A stretch of 64,000 bases of DNA from Notospermus geniculatus (GCA_002633025.1 NMRB01000058.1:741198-805197); one strand, 5' to 3'; counted from the first letter of the stretch, positions 1 through 12,087 are shown. Program-made: numbers and translations. The notes: generated from the letters alone by a model not told the origin.

Positions 1-707
1 CTTTTGGACACTTGACGGGTGCAAAATTCCGGGGGGGGGGGGAAATCTAAGGGGGGGGCTACAGCCTGGACACTTTCCTGACGCGTGAACCCCATCTGAT
101 CAACAAGCGAAGTTCTGTAGCGATGCATCCCTGAAGCGCAATGGTAATTGCTATAGTTTCTGGATAGTCTTTACCCAACTCGATTATCCAAAGCTCGTCG
201 CGCGAAAAAATACCGCCGTTGGAACAAGTCAGAATCGATCCGAGCCATGTTACAATCTTCTTGTATTAATCCCCATCTCGAAAGTCTTTGGTAGGTAGGC
301 CTATTGATGCCCATTCCCCATTAATAGGCCCCATGCTTTCACGAAATTTTTAAAGAACAACCAACTCGCCGCGGTAACTAAGCGCTGCCATGCCCAGCGG
401 ACATGATACTGGCGAGTATGCACACAGTTTCTGTTTTCTGGGTAGCTTAGATTTCACGTCACAGGCGGAGGATTGATTCACGGCCGTCTTGGCGGCGGCT
501 GGTATCCAAAGTTAAGGAAAAAAAGTAGCGCTCGGTGGAATTGGATCATGAAATATCTGCAACACCGTATTCGTAACGGAAAAGCACAAAATATACGACT
601 AGGATAGCTTGTGCAGACGTACTAAGCACTCATTGGTCAATTCTGTACCCTAGCCCCGCACGATTGATTTTTCTGAACTCTCATTGGACAATGCGATGCA
701 ATAACTG

Positions 708-789
708 TAGTCTCGGTCACCCAGCCGCTGTTGCGAATCTGGGGTTAGTGGAGCAACACTGCGGAACAACGGCTGGTTGCGCGAGAGTA
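708..789. mobile_element. 82-bp hairpin MITE with 9-bp target duplication
   Basis: The element begins TAGTCTCGG and ends with the near-complement GCGAGAGTA. Inner arm sequence (CAGCCG versus CGGCTG) pairs as well. Flanks are CAATAACTG at 699-707 and CAATATCTG at 790-798, which match at 8 of 9 positions. A sibling copy with the same ends lies at 17988-18062. A 9-bp target duplication is typical of Mutator-like (MULE) transposons; assignment to that superfamily is inference. Confidence 0.75.
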
Positions 790-1796
790 CAATATCTGCG
801 GCGCACTTGGGCTTATTTCATTGGCCAATTCTCTAAGTCTTAATTCTTACATAGCTGTTTATTTATTTATTTATTATAAATTAGTGGGTTAATTCTTCAA
901 TAAACATACATATACATGTAGATAAAACATCCCTTAAAACATTTTACATTTACATGTAGATATCACAGAATTGATAAAACATACATCTAAAACATTTGGC
1001 AACTGTCTCTGTTTTGCTCTTATTTAACTTATGTACGTAGTGTTTTATTTCGCCAGTCTCACCTCAGATGCTGTAATGACGGACTCTGAATTGTGGCCCG
1101 GCCGACAAATTACCAGAGCTGACCTTGTGACTGAATTAAGAATGCATGACCATGGCAAATTGTCATTTAGTGCGTATCGGAGGGAAGGTCCGCGCCCTAG
1201 GCGAATTTATTATCTCGGTCTTCTCGTCTGCTCTCTCACCCAGTCGCATCTATCATTTTTATTGCGAAAACGGGCCGAACGCAGATGAAAAGTTTTCCCG
1301 ATGATCTCATGACTCTTAAAATTAACACCACGTTCTATTATTGAGCTAACACACGAACGCAAAACCGCCGAAAAAATGATTTTAACAATTCCCAAATCGA
1401 TGAGACGATTAAGTGTCTGAACAAAACAGAAAAATCAATGAACAATTTCGATATAGTTATCATGATTATGGTAAAGTCTGATCGATCGATAGGCCACGTA
1501 ATTATTATGATTGAGATCGAACACCACGAGCCATATCACTCGTGTCGTTTACCGGGGATGAAAGAGGCCTTACCTTACCGTTAGGGTTTGATATTCAACC
1601 CTAAACATCACGCGCACTGTTGCAATCACCTCAATAACACCGCAATTTTTATAAATAACCTCTGAGAGAAAAACTGGTTGCATGCGAACTGTAGTTTGCC
1701 CTCCCCAGTCGTGAGCTTATTACATGTACGTAAGTTGTAGAAAAAGAAGTAAATTGATGTGTAATTATTTGATCACTTCGCCTATGAATTTCGGCA

Positions 1797-1873
1797 GCGG
1801 CCATCTTGTTTCTGCTTGGTGGCCATCTTGTTTCGGTTTGGCGGCCATCTTGTTCCCGCTTGGCGGCCATCTT
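1797..1873 (+). repeat. short tandem repeat, about 22-bp unit
   Basis: About four units containing GGCCATCTTG are spaced roughly 22 bp apart, with a further isolated copy near 2012. The reverse complement, CAAGATGGCC, resembles the YY1 core (AAGATGGCGGC) with a mismatch. Whether this is regulatory is unknown. Confidence 0.6.
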
Positions 1874-2918
1874 TAAAAATAAACAGGTCCATACCTCATG
1901 AACCGTTCTGGCCAGGATGTTGCCTGGACATACACCTCGGTATCCTTTACACTGTACATGTAGGCTTACGTCCAATGTCAGCCCGATTGGACCTCAAATA
2001 TGGCCACCTGGCGGCCATCTTGTAAAATGGAATTTCTTCAGTGGAAATGCCGCGAAACCTTCAGTCGCGCACGCGCATTTGCACGTCGTCTGGTGTAGGA
2101 CGAGTGAATGAATTTTCGACGCAGTTTCCCAATCAGACTAACAAGCACCAATCCTGCAGCTTTCAAAGACGATCCAATCACACTGCAAGTAATGTATGGA
2201 GTGTCTGACTACCGCATGACTACGGTCAATGATCGTTAGGCCATTTGGAAAATGAAACTGCATTCACACCCACCTATAAACAAGAAATTATTTATGCCAA
2301 CATTCCATTAAATGTCAGAAAATACGGTTATTTTCTGCTCGGATGACTAGTTTCATTATTTTTCTTGGTATGTGGTAAAACTTCACCTTTGTTAATACCA
2401 CAAGACCTGCAGCACTATCGCTTCTAAATCTATCTATTTCATATTCCTTAGGTAATACGCCGCCATATTGTTTTTTTCAGTTTCTAAGACTTGCCACAAA
2501 ACGTGAGGAACGGAGTGAAAAATACTTGCGCTCGGTGACCCGGATGATGGGGAGTGACGCTTGGTATGATCTCAAAGAAACAGACGCCGAAGCAACACGA
2601 AACTGTTCTATTTCTTTCGACCGGGGGTGTTTGGAAATCATTAGCATAATCCTTATGAGAAAATCGTGACGGAATTCTGCTGACGATCCTCCGGGGCGTC
2701 ATTGGAATTTTGAAATTAAAACGAAATCGAGACAGCATTAATTTTATTAGAAACGTTTCTTTTTTGCTTAATGGGATAATTGCGTTGTTTCATGATGGTT
2801 AACGTATTAATTAATGCACAATGAGCATCTTAACCCTTTGATTACCGAAGGCAAGTTCATGAAAAAAACGGGAAAATGTGAATATGATTGTGGAAAGTGA
2901 GGGTAACACTATGAAATA

Positions 2919-3349
2919 GGTATTCATTGGAAAGTACTCCGTGAGCGCTTTCCAATGAATTGAATACCTATGTTAGAGGGTTACAGGGACCCTGTCACAT
3001 AGGTATTCACTGGAAAGTACTCAGCGAGAGCTTTCCAGTGAGTACCTATGTTACGGGATTTATGGACCCTGTCACAAGTATTCATTGGAAAGTACTCCCT
3101 GAGAGCTTTCCAATGAATACCTATGTTAGAGGGTTACATGGACCCTGTCACATAAGTATTCATTGGAAAGTACTCCCTGAGAGCTTTCCAATGAATACCT
3201 ATTTTACGGGATTACACGGACCCTATCGCATAGGTATTCTGAAAGTACTCCGTGAGAGCTTTCCAATGAATACCTATTTTACGGGATTACACGGACCCTA
3301 TCGCATAGGTATTCTGAAAGTACTCCGTGAGAGCTTTCCAATGAATACC
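2919..3349 (+). repeat. tandem array of hairpin units, about 78 bp each
   Basis: Six units start near 2919, 3002, 3077, 3153, 3233 and 3305. Each has a left arm GTATTCATTGGAAAG, a loop of about 13 nt, and a right arm CTTTCCAATGAATAC, followed by a spacer containing GGGTTACA...GACCCTGTC. The last two units have shortened left arms. Solitary hairpins of the same family occur at 4728-4770 and 63941-63983, so the unit is dispersed and has expanded here. The 151-residue open frame over the array is only the repeat read in frame. Confidence 0.9.
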
Positions 3350-3736
3350 TATTCGACATGGTCTAGGTACACATTTGAGTCTTTTTTGCATATTTTCATA
3401 TTTTCCAAAATGTAACTTTGGCAATGAAATGTTAAACTGTTGATCATTGGAGAATTTTATGACAAACCAATAAATGAATTGTCGGATTCGATAAGGCGTG
3501 AAATCGCTCTTAATAGAGAAAATTAATTTCGTTGGAAATGGCCGTTTTATGACTCAGATGGCCTAATTGGGTCCATGAATGTCAGATAACGCGTTCAAAA
3601 ACAACTTTAATTTGAAGGAGATTGAAAAATACAAATTAATTGCGCAAAGTTTGAGATAGAGATTCGTAAAGTTTACGAGCCAAAACTTGCAAACGCACTC
3701 CGCCCAACCCAGTTACAGCTACAGAATGCCACTTTA

Positions 3737-4078
3737 TTGTTTTGCGGACGCTCAAAAACAGAGAGAGATCTTTATCAGCGCATCCCCGCGTCACGTCGCG
3801 GATTATTCCGTCAATTTTTGTCGGGAGACATTGGCAAACAGGGGGTAATTAAAAATATTACACGAGATTACATGCGGGAAAATAATATGACGCGTCATTA
3901 CAGAAATAGATTCGGCGTTAAATTTCTGGACATTGATGATAATCTCCCTAATCCAGCTGTTAAGCTTTCCAGTATTGATTCAGCAGCAGTAGCACCCGTA
4001 TCGATCCCCAGACTCTGTGATTACCAACATGACACTACAAATCACGAGGAAGTTTTTTTTAGTAGTCGACAAGTGTAG
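3737..4078 (+). other. open reading frame in copy A, unassigned
   Basis: This 113-codon frame shares its last roughly 86 residues, including a TRDYMRENNMTRHYRNRFG stretch, with a 130-codon frame in copy B (5252-5644). Upstream the frames disagree because of a one-base length difference in a T run (TCAATTTTTG here, TCAATCTTTTG in copy B). I recognise no family, see no clear splice sites, and cannot tell a transposon remnant from chance. Confidence is for a real coding origin. Confidence 0.15.
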
Positions 4079-4117
4079 TAGTCAGGAGAGACACATAATG
4101 TCGGATGATATGGTGAG

Positions 4118-4368
4118 GGTTCAACTAAAATGTGGCGGGCAGTGGGCATTCTTGGTCCGAGAACCGCAGCGTTCCGCGTTTTAGATTCCTCCGTGTTACA
4201 GTCGGGTGGAACGAACTTGTGACGATGTGTCGAGGGTTCAACTAAAATGTGGCGGGCAGTGGACAGTCTCGGTCCAAGAGCCGCATCGCTCCGCGTTTTA
4301 GACTACGCCATCATAGTTGGGTGGAAAATACAGACTTGTGACGAGGTGTCGAGGGTTCACCTAAAATG
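4118..4368 (+). repeat. tandem repeat, about 110-bp unit
   Basis: Units begin GAGGGTTCA and contain TTCCGCGTTTTAGA, with starts near 4117, 4230 and 4350. The same satellite continues in copy B at 5687-6052. Confidence 0.75.
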
Positions 4369-4369
4369 N

Positions 4370-5820
4370 GCATGATCTCAAAGAAACAGACGTTGGAGCA
4401 ACACGAAACTGGTTATATTTCTTTCGACCGGGGGTGTTAAGAAATCATTAGCATAATCCTTATGAGAAAATCGTGACGGAATTCTGCTGACGATCCTCCG
4501 GGGCGTCATTGGAATTTTGAAATTAAAACGAAATCGAGACAGCATTAATTTTATTAGAAACGTTTCTTTTTTGCTTAATGGGATAATTGCGTTGTTTCAT
4601 GATGGTTAACGTATTAATTAATGCACAATGAGCATCTTAACCCTTTGACTACCAAAGGCAAGTTCATGAAAAAACGGGAAAATGTGAATATATGATTGTG
4701 GAAAGTGAGGGTAACCCTATGAAATAGGTATTCATTGGAAAGTACTCCGCGAGAGCTTTCCAATGAATACTATTCGACATGGTCTAGGTACGCTTTTAGT
4801 TTTTTTGCATATTTTCATTTTGGACAAAATGCAACTTTGGCAATGAAATGTTAAAGCGAATCGACAGTCGTTTTGTAAACAGAAGGATGATGTTTGTAAA
4901 CATTGCCCTCACAGCCAATCAGAATGCAGGAAATTAGTGTTTGTAAACAAAGATTCGTCCCCTTTTGCGTTCAAATTTTTTGGTTGACAAATCGCTTTAA
5001 ACTGGTGATGATTGGAGAATGTTATGACAAACCAATAAATGAATTGTCGGATTCGATAAGGCGTGAAATCGCTCTTAATAGAGAAAATTAATTTCGTTGG
5101 AAATGGCCGTTTTAGGACTCAGATGGCCTAATTGGTTCCATGAATGTCAGATAACGCGTTCAAAAACAACTTTAATTTGAAGGAGATTGAAAAATACAAA
5201 TTAATTGCGCAAAGTTTGAGATAGAGATTCGTAAAGTTTACGAGCCAAAACTTGCAAACGCACTCCGCCCAACCCAGTCACAGCTACAGAATGCCACTTT
5301 ATTGGTTTGCGGACGCTCAAAAACAGAGAGAGATCTTTATCAGCGCATCCCCGCGTCACGTCGCGGATTATTCCGTCAATCTTTTGTCGGGAGACATTGG
5401 CAAACAGGGGGTAATTAAAAATATTACACGAGATTACATGCGGGAAAATAATATGACGCGTCATTACAGAAATAGATTCGGCGTTAAATTTCTGGACATT
5501 GATGATAATCTCCCTAATCCAGCTGTTAAGCTTTCCAGTATTGATTCAGCAGCAGTAGCACCCGTATCGATCCCCAGACTCTGTGATTACCAACATGACA
5601 CTACAAATCACGAGGAAGTTTTTTTTAGTAGTCGACAAGTGTAGTAGTCAGGAGAGACACATAATGTCGGATGATATGGTGAGGGTTCAACTAAAATGTG
5701 GCGGGCAGTGGACAGTCTCGGTCCGAGAACCGCAGCGTTCCGCGTTTTAGATTACGCCATCATAGTTGGGTGGAAAATACAGACTTGTGACGAGGTGTCG
5801 AGGGTTCACCTAAAATGTGG
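4370..5820 (+). repeat. duplicated block, copy B
   Basis: This is the second copy of the block at 2563-4368. It carries only one hairpin unit (4728-4770) where copy A has six, and includes about 130 bp absent from copy A. Such repeat-number and indel differences on an otherwise close match are what two diverged haplotypes, or a recent tandem duplication, would show. Confidence 0.85.
5252..5644 (+). other. open reading frame in copy B, unassigned
   Basis: This 130-codon frame starts at a TTG; the first ATG is at about 5291. It is the longer version of the frame in copy A and is ended by TAG. No domain, signal peptide or membrane segment is evident. Retention of the downstream frame in both copies is expected for near-identical DNA, so it is weak evidence for coding. 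Confidence 0.15.
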
Positions 5821-6052
5821 CGGACGTGGGCACGTGGGCACGCTCGGTCCATGAGCCGCATCGTTCCGCGTTTTAGAGTCTGCCATTACAGCTGAGTGGA
5901 AAATACAAACTTGTGACGATGTCACTGTGGCGATGGTTCACCGAAAATGTGGCGCGGATTTGGACAACGCTCCAAGGGCGACATCTTTCCGCGTTTTAGA
6001 CTCCGCCACTACAGTTGAGTGGAAAATGCGAACTTGTGACGATGTGTTGGGA
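5687..6052 (+). repeat. tandem repeat, about 110-bp unit (copy B side)
   Basis: Three or more units contain GGGTTCA(A/C)C(T/C)(A/G)AAATGTGGCG and TTCCGCGTTTTAGA, matching 4118-4368. Later units are more diverged. Confidence 0.75.
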
Positions 6053-6599
6053 AGGAGGCCATGTCGTACACTCAATATTCAGTGGTAGCGACTTCAAACC
6101 GAATGTTTTCCCCTTTTAATACAAGTTTGAGACCGAAAAACGAAAAATCACCTAATGTTTCCCTAATGACAACATTCATTCCAAATGCGCTATGAATCAC
6201 GCGAAGTCTTTGAAGGCAACGCGAACAGGAAAATATATACTAAAGCAATTCCATCACTCCATTATCATGTGTTGTTATGACACCAGTATCATGTCTTTGA
6301 AACGTGTACTACACACAAAGGGTGCAACATTGAGATCCTTGATGTTCGTGTAACTAATGCCTTTCACAGCCACACAAAGGGCCAGAGAATTACACTTCAA
6401 ACGCCGTGTTCAACTTTCGCCCTACTCCTCTTTCGCAGGCGATGAAACTTCCACGAACAACACCGCTACGATTAAGGCTGTTTTCTGCCGATAGAGGGCA
6501 CTCTCATTCCGAAGCGATAATGACGTCACCACTATCCAATCAGCAATCAGCATGCAAACGAGGCTAAGGTTGCGTAGTATCGAAGGACGGAGTATATGG

Positions 6600-6660
6600 C
6601 AGCCTGGTTCCCTGGCCACCGTCCAGATCACATCTAGACGGTGGCCAGGGAACCAGGCTA
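6600..6660. mobile_element. 61-bp near-perfect hairpin insertion with 9-bp target duplication
   Basis: Arms of 23 bp (6601-6623 and 6637-6659) starting AGCCTGGTTCCC are perfect complements around a 13-nt loop. AGTATATGG lies directly on both sides (6591-6599 and 6661-6669). The element is essentially only terminal repeats. Its ends resemble those at 22524-22593 and 23625-23697 (TAG(A/C)CTGGT). A MULE-type origin is inferred from the 9-bp duplication. Confidence 0.85.
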
Positions 6661-7938
6661 AGTATATGGCTGTAAGTAGCGCCATGCTGAAGGGACACAT
6701 ACACATTGCTCACAACACACCACGTGACACGTCCCAATCCCGGTTACAGGCACACCAAAATTACTTGCTACGCGCATTCGCACGCACCGACCGACTTTCC
6801 TGTAACCAGTACTGTATACCTCCCCTTGTCAGACCCAAAAGACAAATCGGGTAGGTCCAACACAAGATTGCAAACGAGACACCCAAATCTACGTGCGACG
6901 TCACCAACACACTTTGCTCACATATAAAAACCACTTGATGCGCAGCTAATGGCGTATCGCACCGGATGTAACTTTGATCAGTACTGTACCTGTACCAGAG
7001 AATCTATCCTCCCGCTAAGACCTGCAGCTAATCTCGAATACGATAATCCGCATGTGATACCAGTTACACGAATAATTTGAGACGGATGAATCCACGATAT
7101 CAGCAGCAACGGGGAATGTGTCACCCTATTTGACACCGAAAATCTCTCGGAGTTATTCATCCTGCGACTTCCACAATTTTTCTCCACCATCGTCATGCGT
7201 CACGTCGATTGAAGCGGGACATGACAATAAGTGACATAACTTTAAAGGCCAGATAAGGTTACTAATGCAGCGAACATCTTGCTTCTAAAATTATACCAGA
7301 TAGAAGGGATTCTATTGCTTAAAGGCTACAGATGGTATTTCTGTATAAAAATCGTCATTGCTCTGCATTTTTTTTCGATGGCCGACCGCGACAAGATGTG
7401 TGTGCCGTTTGAAATGCCGCACCTTGTCATATACTCGTGCGTAAAAAACCAAGTGGGCATGGATTGCGCCTACGGGGATTGACGGTGAAAGGTCATATCG
7501 TGGTTTTTAAGTGGCGGATGAAAGGATAAATTCCCGCAATTAAAAGTTCGCCCTGGGTGTTGAAAGTTCAAGAGTAAGTACTAAATATGGGCTTTTAGGT
7601 GCGAATTGAAATATTGCTAATACTTTTTACGTCGAAATTGAAAAGTAAAGTGCATGATCATTAAATGGTGAATAATTTAAGTACCGGTACACTGTACATG
7701 CCATTTTGTAATATTGTACCAATTAACCTGACACGCCCAATACGAGCGAAATTGATCAATTTATTGAATGAAAGCAACTTTTCTCGGAAAGATAAACCCA
7801 AGGTGAAAACACAACTTAGTTCGTTGCATGTAACATGTAACGAACTAAAAGTTGTAGGCCTATTTTTTGTAGGCATAACTTGGGCGCATTTGCCAAGAGA
7901 AACAGCACTATGCCCAAATTACACAAAATCCCAGTCGT

Positions 7939-8077
7939 AGGTCACAGAGACATGGCTTTGCCACTGGGATCTAGCTCCTCCAACATTATCATATCAAAAG
8001 CGTCAGTGTCAGGACTTTGATTCGAAGACATCAACAGCCTGCTGTGTGGTCAGCAATGCCGACCATCACCAACAGCC
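7939..8077 (-). repeat. dispersed repeat, copy 1 of 3
   Basis: On the minus strand it matches the plus-strand copies at 36063-36192 and 58676-58805. Shared wording includes TTGGTGATGG...GCATTGCTGACC, TCAAAGTCCTGACACTG, TGTTGGAGGAGCTAGATC and CAGGTCTCTGTGAC. No coding capacity or terminal inverted repeat is clear. Confidence 0.75.
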
Positions 8078-8487
8078 AGAAGAAGCTGGACCCCAGTAAT
8101 GCTAGACCTCTGGTACCCTTACAACTGTTTGTGAAGGGAGTCAAAAAAGTTAGTCCCTAGCTGATAGGCCTTAAAATCCAGCGGGGACCAGGTTTAAAAA
8201 CTTAATTCAACATTACAACCTGGTCCCCAGAAAATATGGCAAGACACGAAAATACGGAAGGATGCTTTTTTGGGACACCCTGTAAAAACGAGCGCAATAA
8301 ACAATATACACGTATATGTTTACAAACAAACAGATATGTTGACTTCTGCATCGTTGCACCTTTAAAATATTACGAAGTGGTTATTTGCACAGCTAACTGC
8401 TGTGTATGCAGTACGAATATGTTCTTGCATGCACGTTCAGCTAATTAATATTCATGACCACCGATAAACATGTCTCGATATAACGCC

Positions 8488-8581
8488 GTCGCTGCCAGAT
8501 ATCTCGGTAGCTCAATCGGCTGCGCGTTCGGCTTCTATACCGTAGGTCCCCGGTTCGACTCCCGACTGGGGCGATTTTTTC
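8488..8581 (+). repeat. tRNA-like SINE head or tRNA pseudogene
   Basis: A good A box (TAGCTCAATCGG) is followed by a good B box (GGTTCGACTCC), and a run of six T lies just downstream, like a Pol III terminator. However, the 5' end does not pair with the expected 3' acceptor strand (TGGGGCG), and no proper cloverleaf forms. It is best read as a tRNA-derived element rather than a functional tRNA gene. Confidence 0.55.
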
Positions 8582-10095
8582 GCCGCTTTTCCTGTGTTTT
8601 TTTCTTTTCCTGTCTTCTTTTGACTTTTTGTTTACTGAAAGTACTCGGAATCTTTCCCAGAAAAAAATTAGCGGATGGGACGTAGGCCTAGTCCTTGTTA
8701 GACAATTTTCAGGGTGTTTGTCATCCAGGAAAATTAGGAATTTAGAATGAATAATCTACTTGGCAAACATGTTTGCTAGAAACCCGGCCGCAGAAAAAAA
8801 TGACGTGGAGGGGGGGGGGACTGCGAAACAAGGTGATTTTCAGAAGGCCCTGGCGATGATGAGGAGCAAGATTTTATCAAGTTCGTTGCCTGCCGAGCTC
8901 ACGCCTTTCGACAAGCACATAAGCTTCCACCATCATACTGTATGACAGATTAGGTCCAGTTTAGCCCTAATCAGGGCTAGGCCTAATTACTGCGTGGTGT
9001 GCACAATGAAAAGCCCTATACGACCCTAACCCTAATTAGGGTTATGATTCGACAATAGGCTACCTGCTTTTTCCGTCAAGTGTAATTACAGAGGTGGTGA
9101 CAAAATGTTTGAAGAGAGGTACCCTGGGCAGATAGGTCAAAAACATCTCAGTCGCCATGGACATAAGGGCACTTGCCCATTAAAAAACGCCGATCTATTG
9201 AGCTAAAAACGAACAGGTTTGTGTCTTTATCAAAAGCAGAAATTGGATTTGGTAACCCCCACGCGACAAAAATGGAGCACCACCATACTGTTTAGAATCA
9301 CATATTTTTATCCAAGACAATTCCCGTCCTTATTTCTACAGCGAAAAGTAGGCGGAGTCTGTTATTATACAGTAGGCGGAGTCTGCTGTGCACATAAGAA
9401 AATCCGTTCGTACTGGACGCACAGCAGCTGTGCCTCCAAGCGCTATAACCTGCCTTGCATACACAGCTGCTGTGCAAATAAACCCGGCCAAAATATTAAT
9501 ATTTGAACGATATCAATTCGTATGCAAATAGTCAACTAAGCCTTTAGAGTCCCTAATAACATCGAAAACTAGGTCAGCAGATGTGTAGGCGCAGGGGAGG
9601 AACGAGTTGTGGACATAGGCCTACATGTATCGAGAATAAGTTTAAATATCTAAAAAAATATTTTCGAAATAATCTAAAGAGACCCTACCTTATTTTTCGA
9701 TCTAGCATCTCTATCCATTCTCCTCCACGAGGCCCTTAAATCCGCTTAATCCCCAGCGATAATCCAATAGTAATATTAATCCCTCGACAACGTATCCCAT
9801 ACGATCTCATCGCGACGACGGCAAAATATGAAATGACGGGTTTGTGTCATCTGGAATGATTAAACTCTGTTCCGAAATACTGGCTTTGTGTGGCTAGCAT
9901 GTTATATCGCGTTCATTGGTGGTTTTTGCCTGCAATTGATCGAAATGCCCCGTCATGCTCTTTTATTTATTGTACACAGTAGAACTAGTCTTACATATGC
10001 GCCCAATCACATTAGCAGACGATAGGCGGTTGTTGATATTGAGGGCATGTTGTCGGTTTTACAGTTATTGTCCGAGACGTATTGGGTGTTTCAAT

Positions 10096-10405
10096 ATAAT
10101 GGCCGCGACACACGATCAAATTTTTCATCCAATTTTCTGAATATGCTCAATAATAAAAGGCACATGCGGGTTTATACATTGAAGCCCAAATAGGCCCGGA
10201 ATCCGAATTTCCCAAAAAAATTGGATGATACATTTTGATCGTGTGGAACGGCCATAATCCCCGCTGTACAGGATCAATTTTTTTATCCAATTTTCTGAAT
10301 ATGCTCAATAAATGCCTACATGCGGGTTTATACACTGAAGCCCAAATAGGCCCGGAATCTGAATTTCCAAAAAAATGGATGAATTTTTTTGATCGTGTAC
10401 AGCGG
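10096..10405. mobile_element. two tandem copies of a TIR element
   Basis: Each copy has inverted ends containing ACGATCAAAATTTTTCATCCAATTT-like sequence; the ends read ACACGATCAAA on the left and TTTTGATCGTGT on the right. Both share an interior reading CTGAATATGCTCAATAA...GAAGCCCAAATAGGCCCGGAATC. The copies lie at about 10096-10245 and 10258-10405. They look like non-autonomous DNA transposons arranged in tandem; a third, split copy follows. Confidence 0.7.
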
Positions 10406-10599
10406 GCATAGGCGAAATATTCTCAGCCTATGATACCACTTCATGCACTTGTACAACACAGTCGCATGTTTGGAGGGATAGAGGGTGTCACGCAGGTGTC
10501 ATTACTCTTCAAAATAGATAATTTGCAATACAACATACAGAATTGTCTGAACTGTGCCCCGAGGCAATGGTAAGCGTATTTTCCAATACAGAAATGTTT

Positions 10600-11000
10600 C
10601 AGCCTAATGGCCCCGAACACGGTCAAAAATTCATATCTCTGAATATACTCAATAAGTCGCAGTTCTTAAAGGGAATTAGCCGCTGCAGTCAAAAATGACC
10701 CTAAATTTTGCGGCCCGCGATATTCTCACTTTCAAGTTTTAAAGAAATCCATATTTTTAGCGAATTACATCCTTAGATACATGTAAGCCGAGATTTGCAG
10801 CTGACCGTGTTCTAATCATGAAATGGTATTTGAAGGCAGCAAAGCCACAGCAGTTGTGGAAATATGCACTTAGTAGGAAATTAATTTCCGATGCGAGACC
10901 TGTAATAGATTCAAGATGGCGGCGTTCAGACGCCTTGACTGCCGCACCAGTTGGCTTTACATCAGAATTTCCAAAAAAACTGTATGAATTTGACATTGCC
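10600..11000. mobile_element. third, interrupted copy of the ACGATCAAA TIR element
   Basis: The left end (AACACGGTCAAAAATTCAT...CTGAATATACTCAATAA) is at about 10612 and the right end (AGAATTTCCAAAAAAACTG...GAATTTGACATTGCCC) is at about 10963-11000. About 300 bp of unrelated sequence sit between them, consistent with an insertion into an older copy. Confidence 0.5.
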
Positions 11001-11997
11001 CGGCGGGTATAAAGCTGCCGACAAACCTTTCATGATTGACATCCGCTGATTGACATTTAGGAAGTCAATTGGCTGACGAAGGCCGCTGATGTCAACTCGT
11101 TCGTTGGCTGTCATCGCTGGTGACATTGACTGGCACAAAAAAGGCCACTGCATGTAAGCTGACTCTTGACTGGCTTTTACAAAGTCTGACGCAAGCAATC
11201 CGCTGATGCCGTGCAAAAAAACTGGCTGAAGGCTGTGACACACCAACTCTATTACATACATGTAGAGCTACAGGGACACGCCGGTTAACAAAGGCTTCGC
11301 TACCGCGAAGCCATGACCATGTTAAAAGGGACACTCCACTCATTGTGTAAAATTTTGAATTTTTGAAATATCGTTAATACATTCAAATCCACTGATATCT
11401 GCAACATGTCATATTTTTTTAAAATCAGGAAACTCATCATTTTAAGTATTTTAATTGGATCCCAATGGGGCCATTGCACAGCACTCATGACGTCATGAGT
11501 ACTCAATGCATTATGAAGGTACAACCAATAGGTTTAGGCAGTCACAGTATTAGCTCATTCACTACAAAGGTCGTCAGCCTGTTGACACTAGTGACATCAC
11601 AACTCATGGCAATAGTCTCCATGGATTGATAAAAATTCAAAAGTGGACAATGAGTGGCGTCTCCCTTTAACAGGCCTACACCGTGTAGCTCTTTTATGCT
11701 TTGAGGGGACGATGAGCAGTCGATAAACTTGTTGGTAGGCAAAATGGGTTTGGTTTATAGCCGACTTCATCCGATTCGACTGACCGTATGGCATTTGCAA
11801 GGACCCATTGTTCGCACTCCCTTATATTGTTATGGTCGTACAATGGGAGAAGTTGACGAAATATACACAAGCCTCAGGCGGATAAGGAAGGTGTTAAGTT
11901 CCGAAGACATCACGATTGAGGCTGGAGGGGACGTGTTGACGCTGTATGCCTTTTTCTGAGAAGGTTAGGGAAGCCCAGATTGATAAGGCCATGGCAA

Positions 11998-12087
11998 CCT
12001 CCCAACGCAGAGCTTTGGTCTCGCTCCTCTTCATGCACTCGCGAGGGTATGAAGAGGAGCAAGACCGAAGCCCTGCGATGGGAGGGT
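11998..12087. repeat. inverted repeat, about 37-bp arms
   Basis: The left arm, containing TTTGGTCTCGCTCCTCTTCAT, is answered by the right arm, ATGAAGAGGAGCAAGACCGAA, with a 15-nt loop; further outward pairing includes CCTCCCA/TGGGAGG. This is a likely hairpin MITE. The open frames across it are not meaningful. Confidence 0.7.

Larger units (their letters stand above)
1..2562. other. gene-free repeat-rich flank
   Basis: I see no supportable coding region here: open frames are short and show no recognisable family or splice-bounded exon. The interval holds a G-rich run at its start, an A/T-rich stretch with TTTA repeats near 860, the hairpin element at 708-789, and a short tandem repeat at 1797-1873. 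Around 1890-2020 an old relative of the CTCF-motif repeat found at 34.4-35.4 kb can be seen (shared wording around a GCCACCTGGCGGCC core). Confidence 0.55.
2563..4368 (+). repeat. duplicated block, copy A (1.8 kb)
   Basis: This block is repeated in the same order at 4370-5820 with only scattered substitutions. It contains the 6-unit hairpin array at 2919-3349, where copy B has a single unit, and an open frame at 3737-4078. It lacks a roughly 130-bp stretch present in copy B (about 4857-5000). A single N at 4369 separates the copies, so they could be two alleles placed in series by the assembler. Confidence 0.85.
6053..10095. other. gene-free interval with scattered short repeats
   Basis: No coding region is supportable. 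Items seen are a 61-bp hairpin element (6600-6660), a small inverted repeat near 7810-7850, a dispersed repeat (7939-8077), an inverted repeat of GGGACCAGGTT near 8194-8228, a tRNA-like element (8488-8581), and CCCTAAT/ATTAGGG inversions near 8960-9045. None resembles a gene. Confidence 0.5.

Noticed and set aside
2960-3415. 151-codon frame with repeated MNTYVRGL... peptide
   Set aside because: It is the hairpin array read in frame; unit length happens to stay close to a multiple of three, and there is no splice or conservation evidence.
8488-8581. Functional tRNA gene
   Set aside because: A and B boxes are good, but the acceptor ends do not pair and the T arm is imperfect; a tRNA-derived element fits better.
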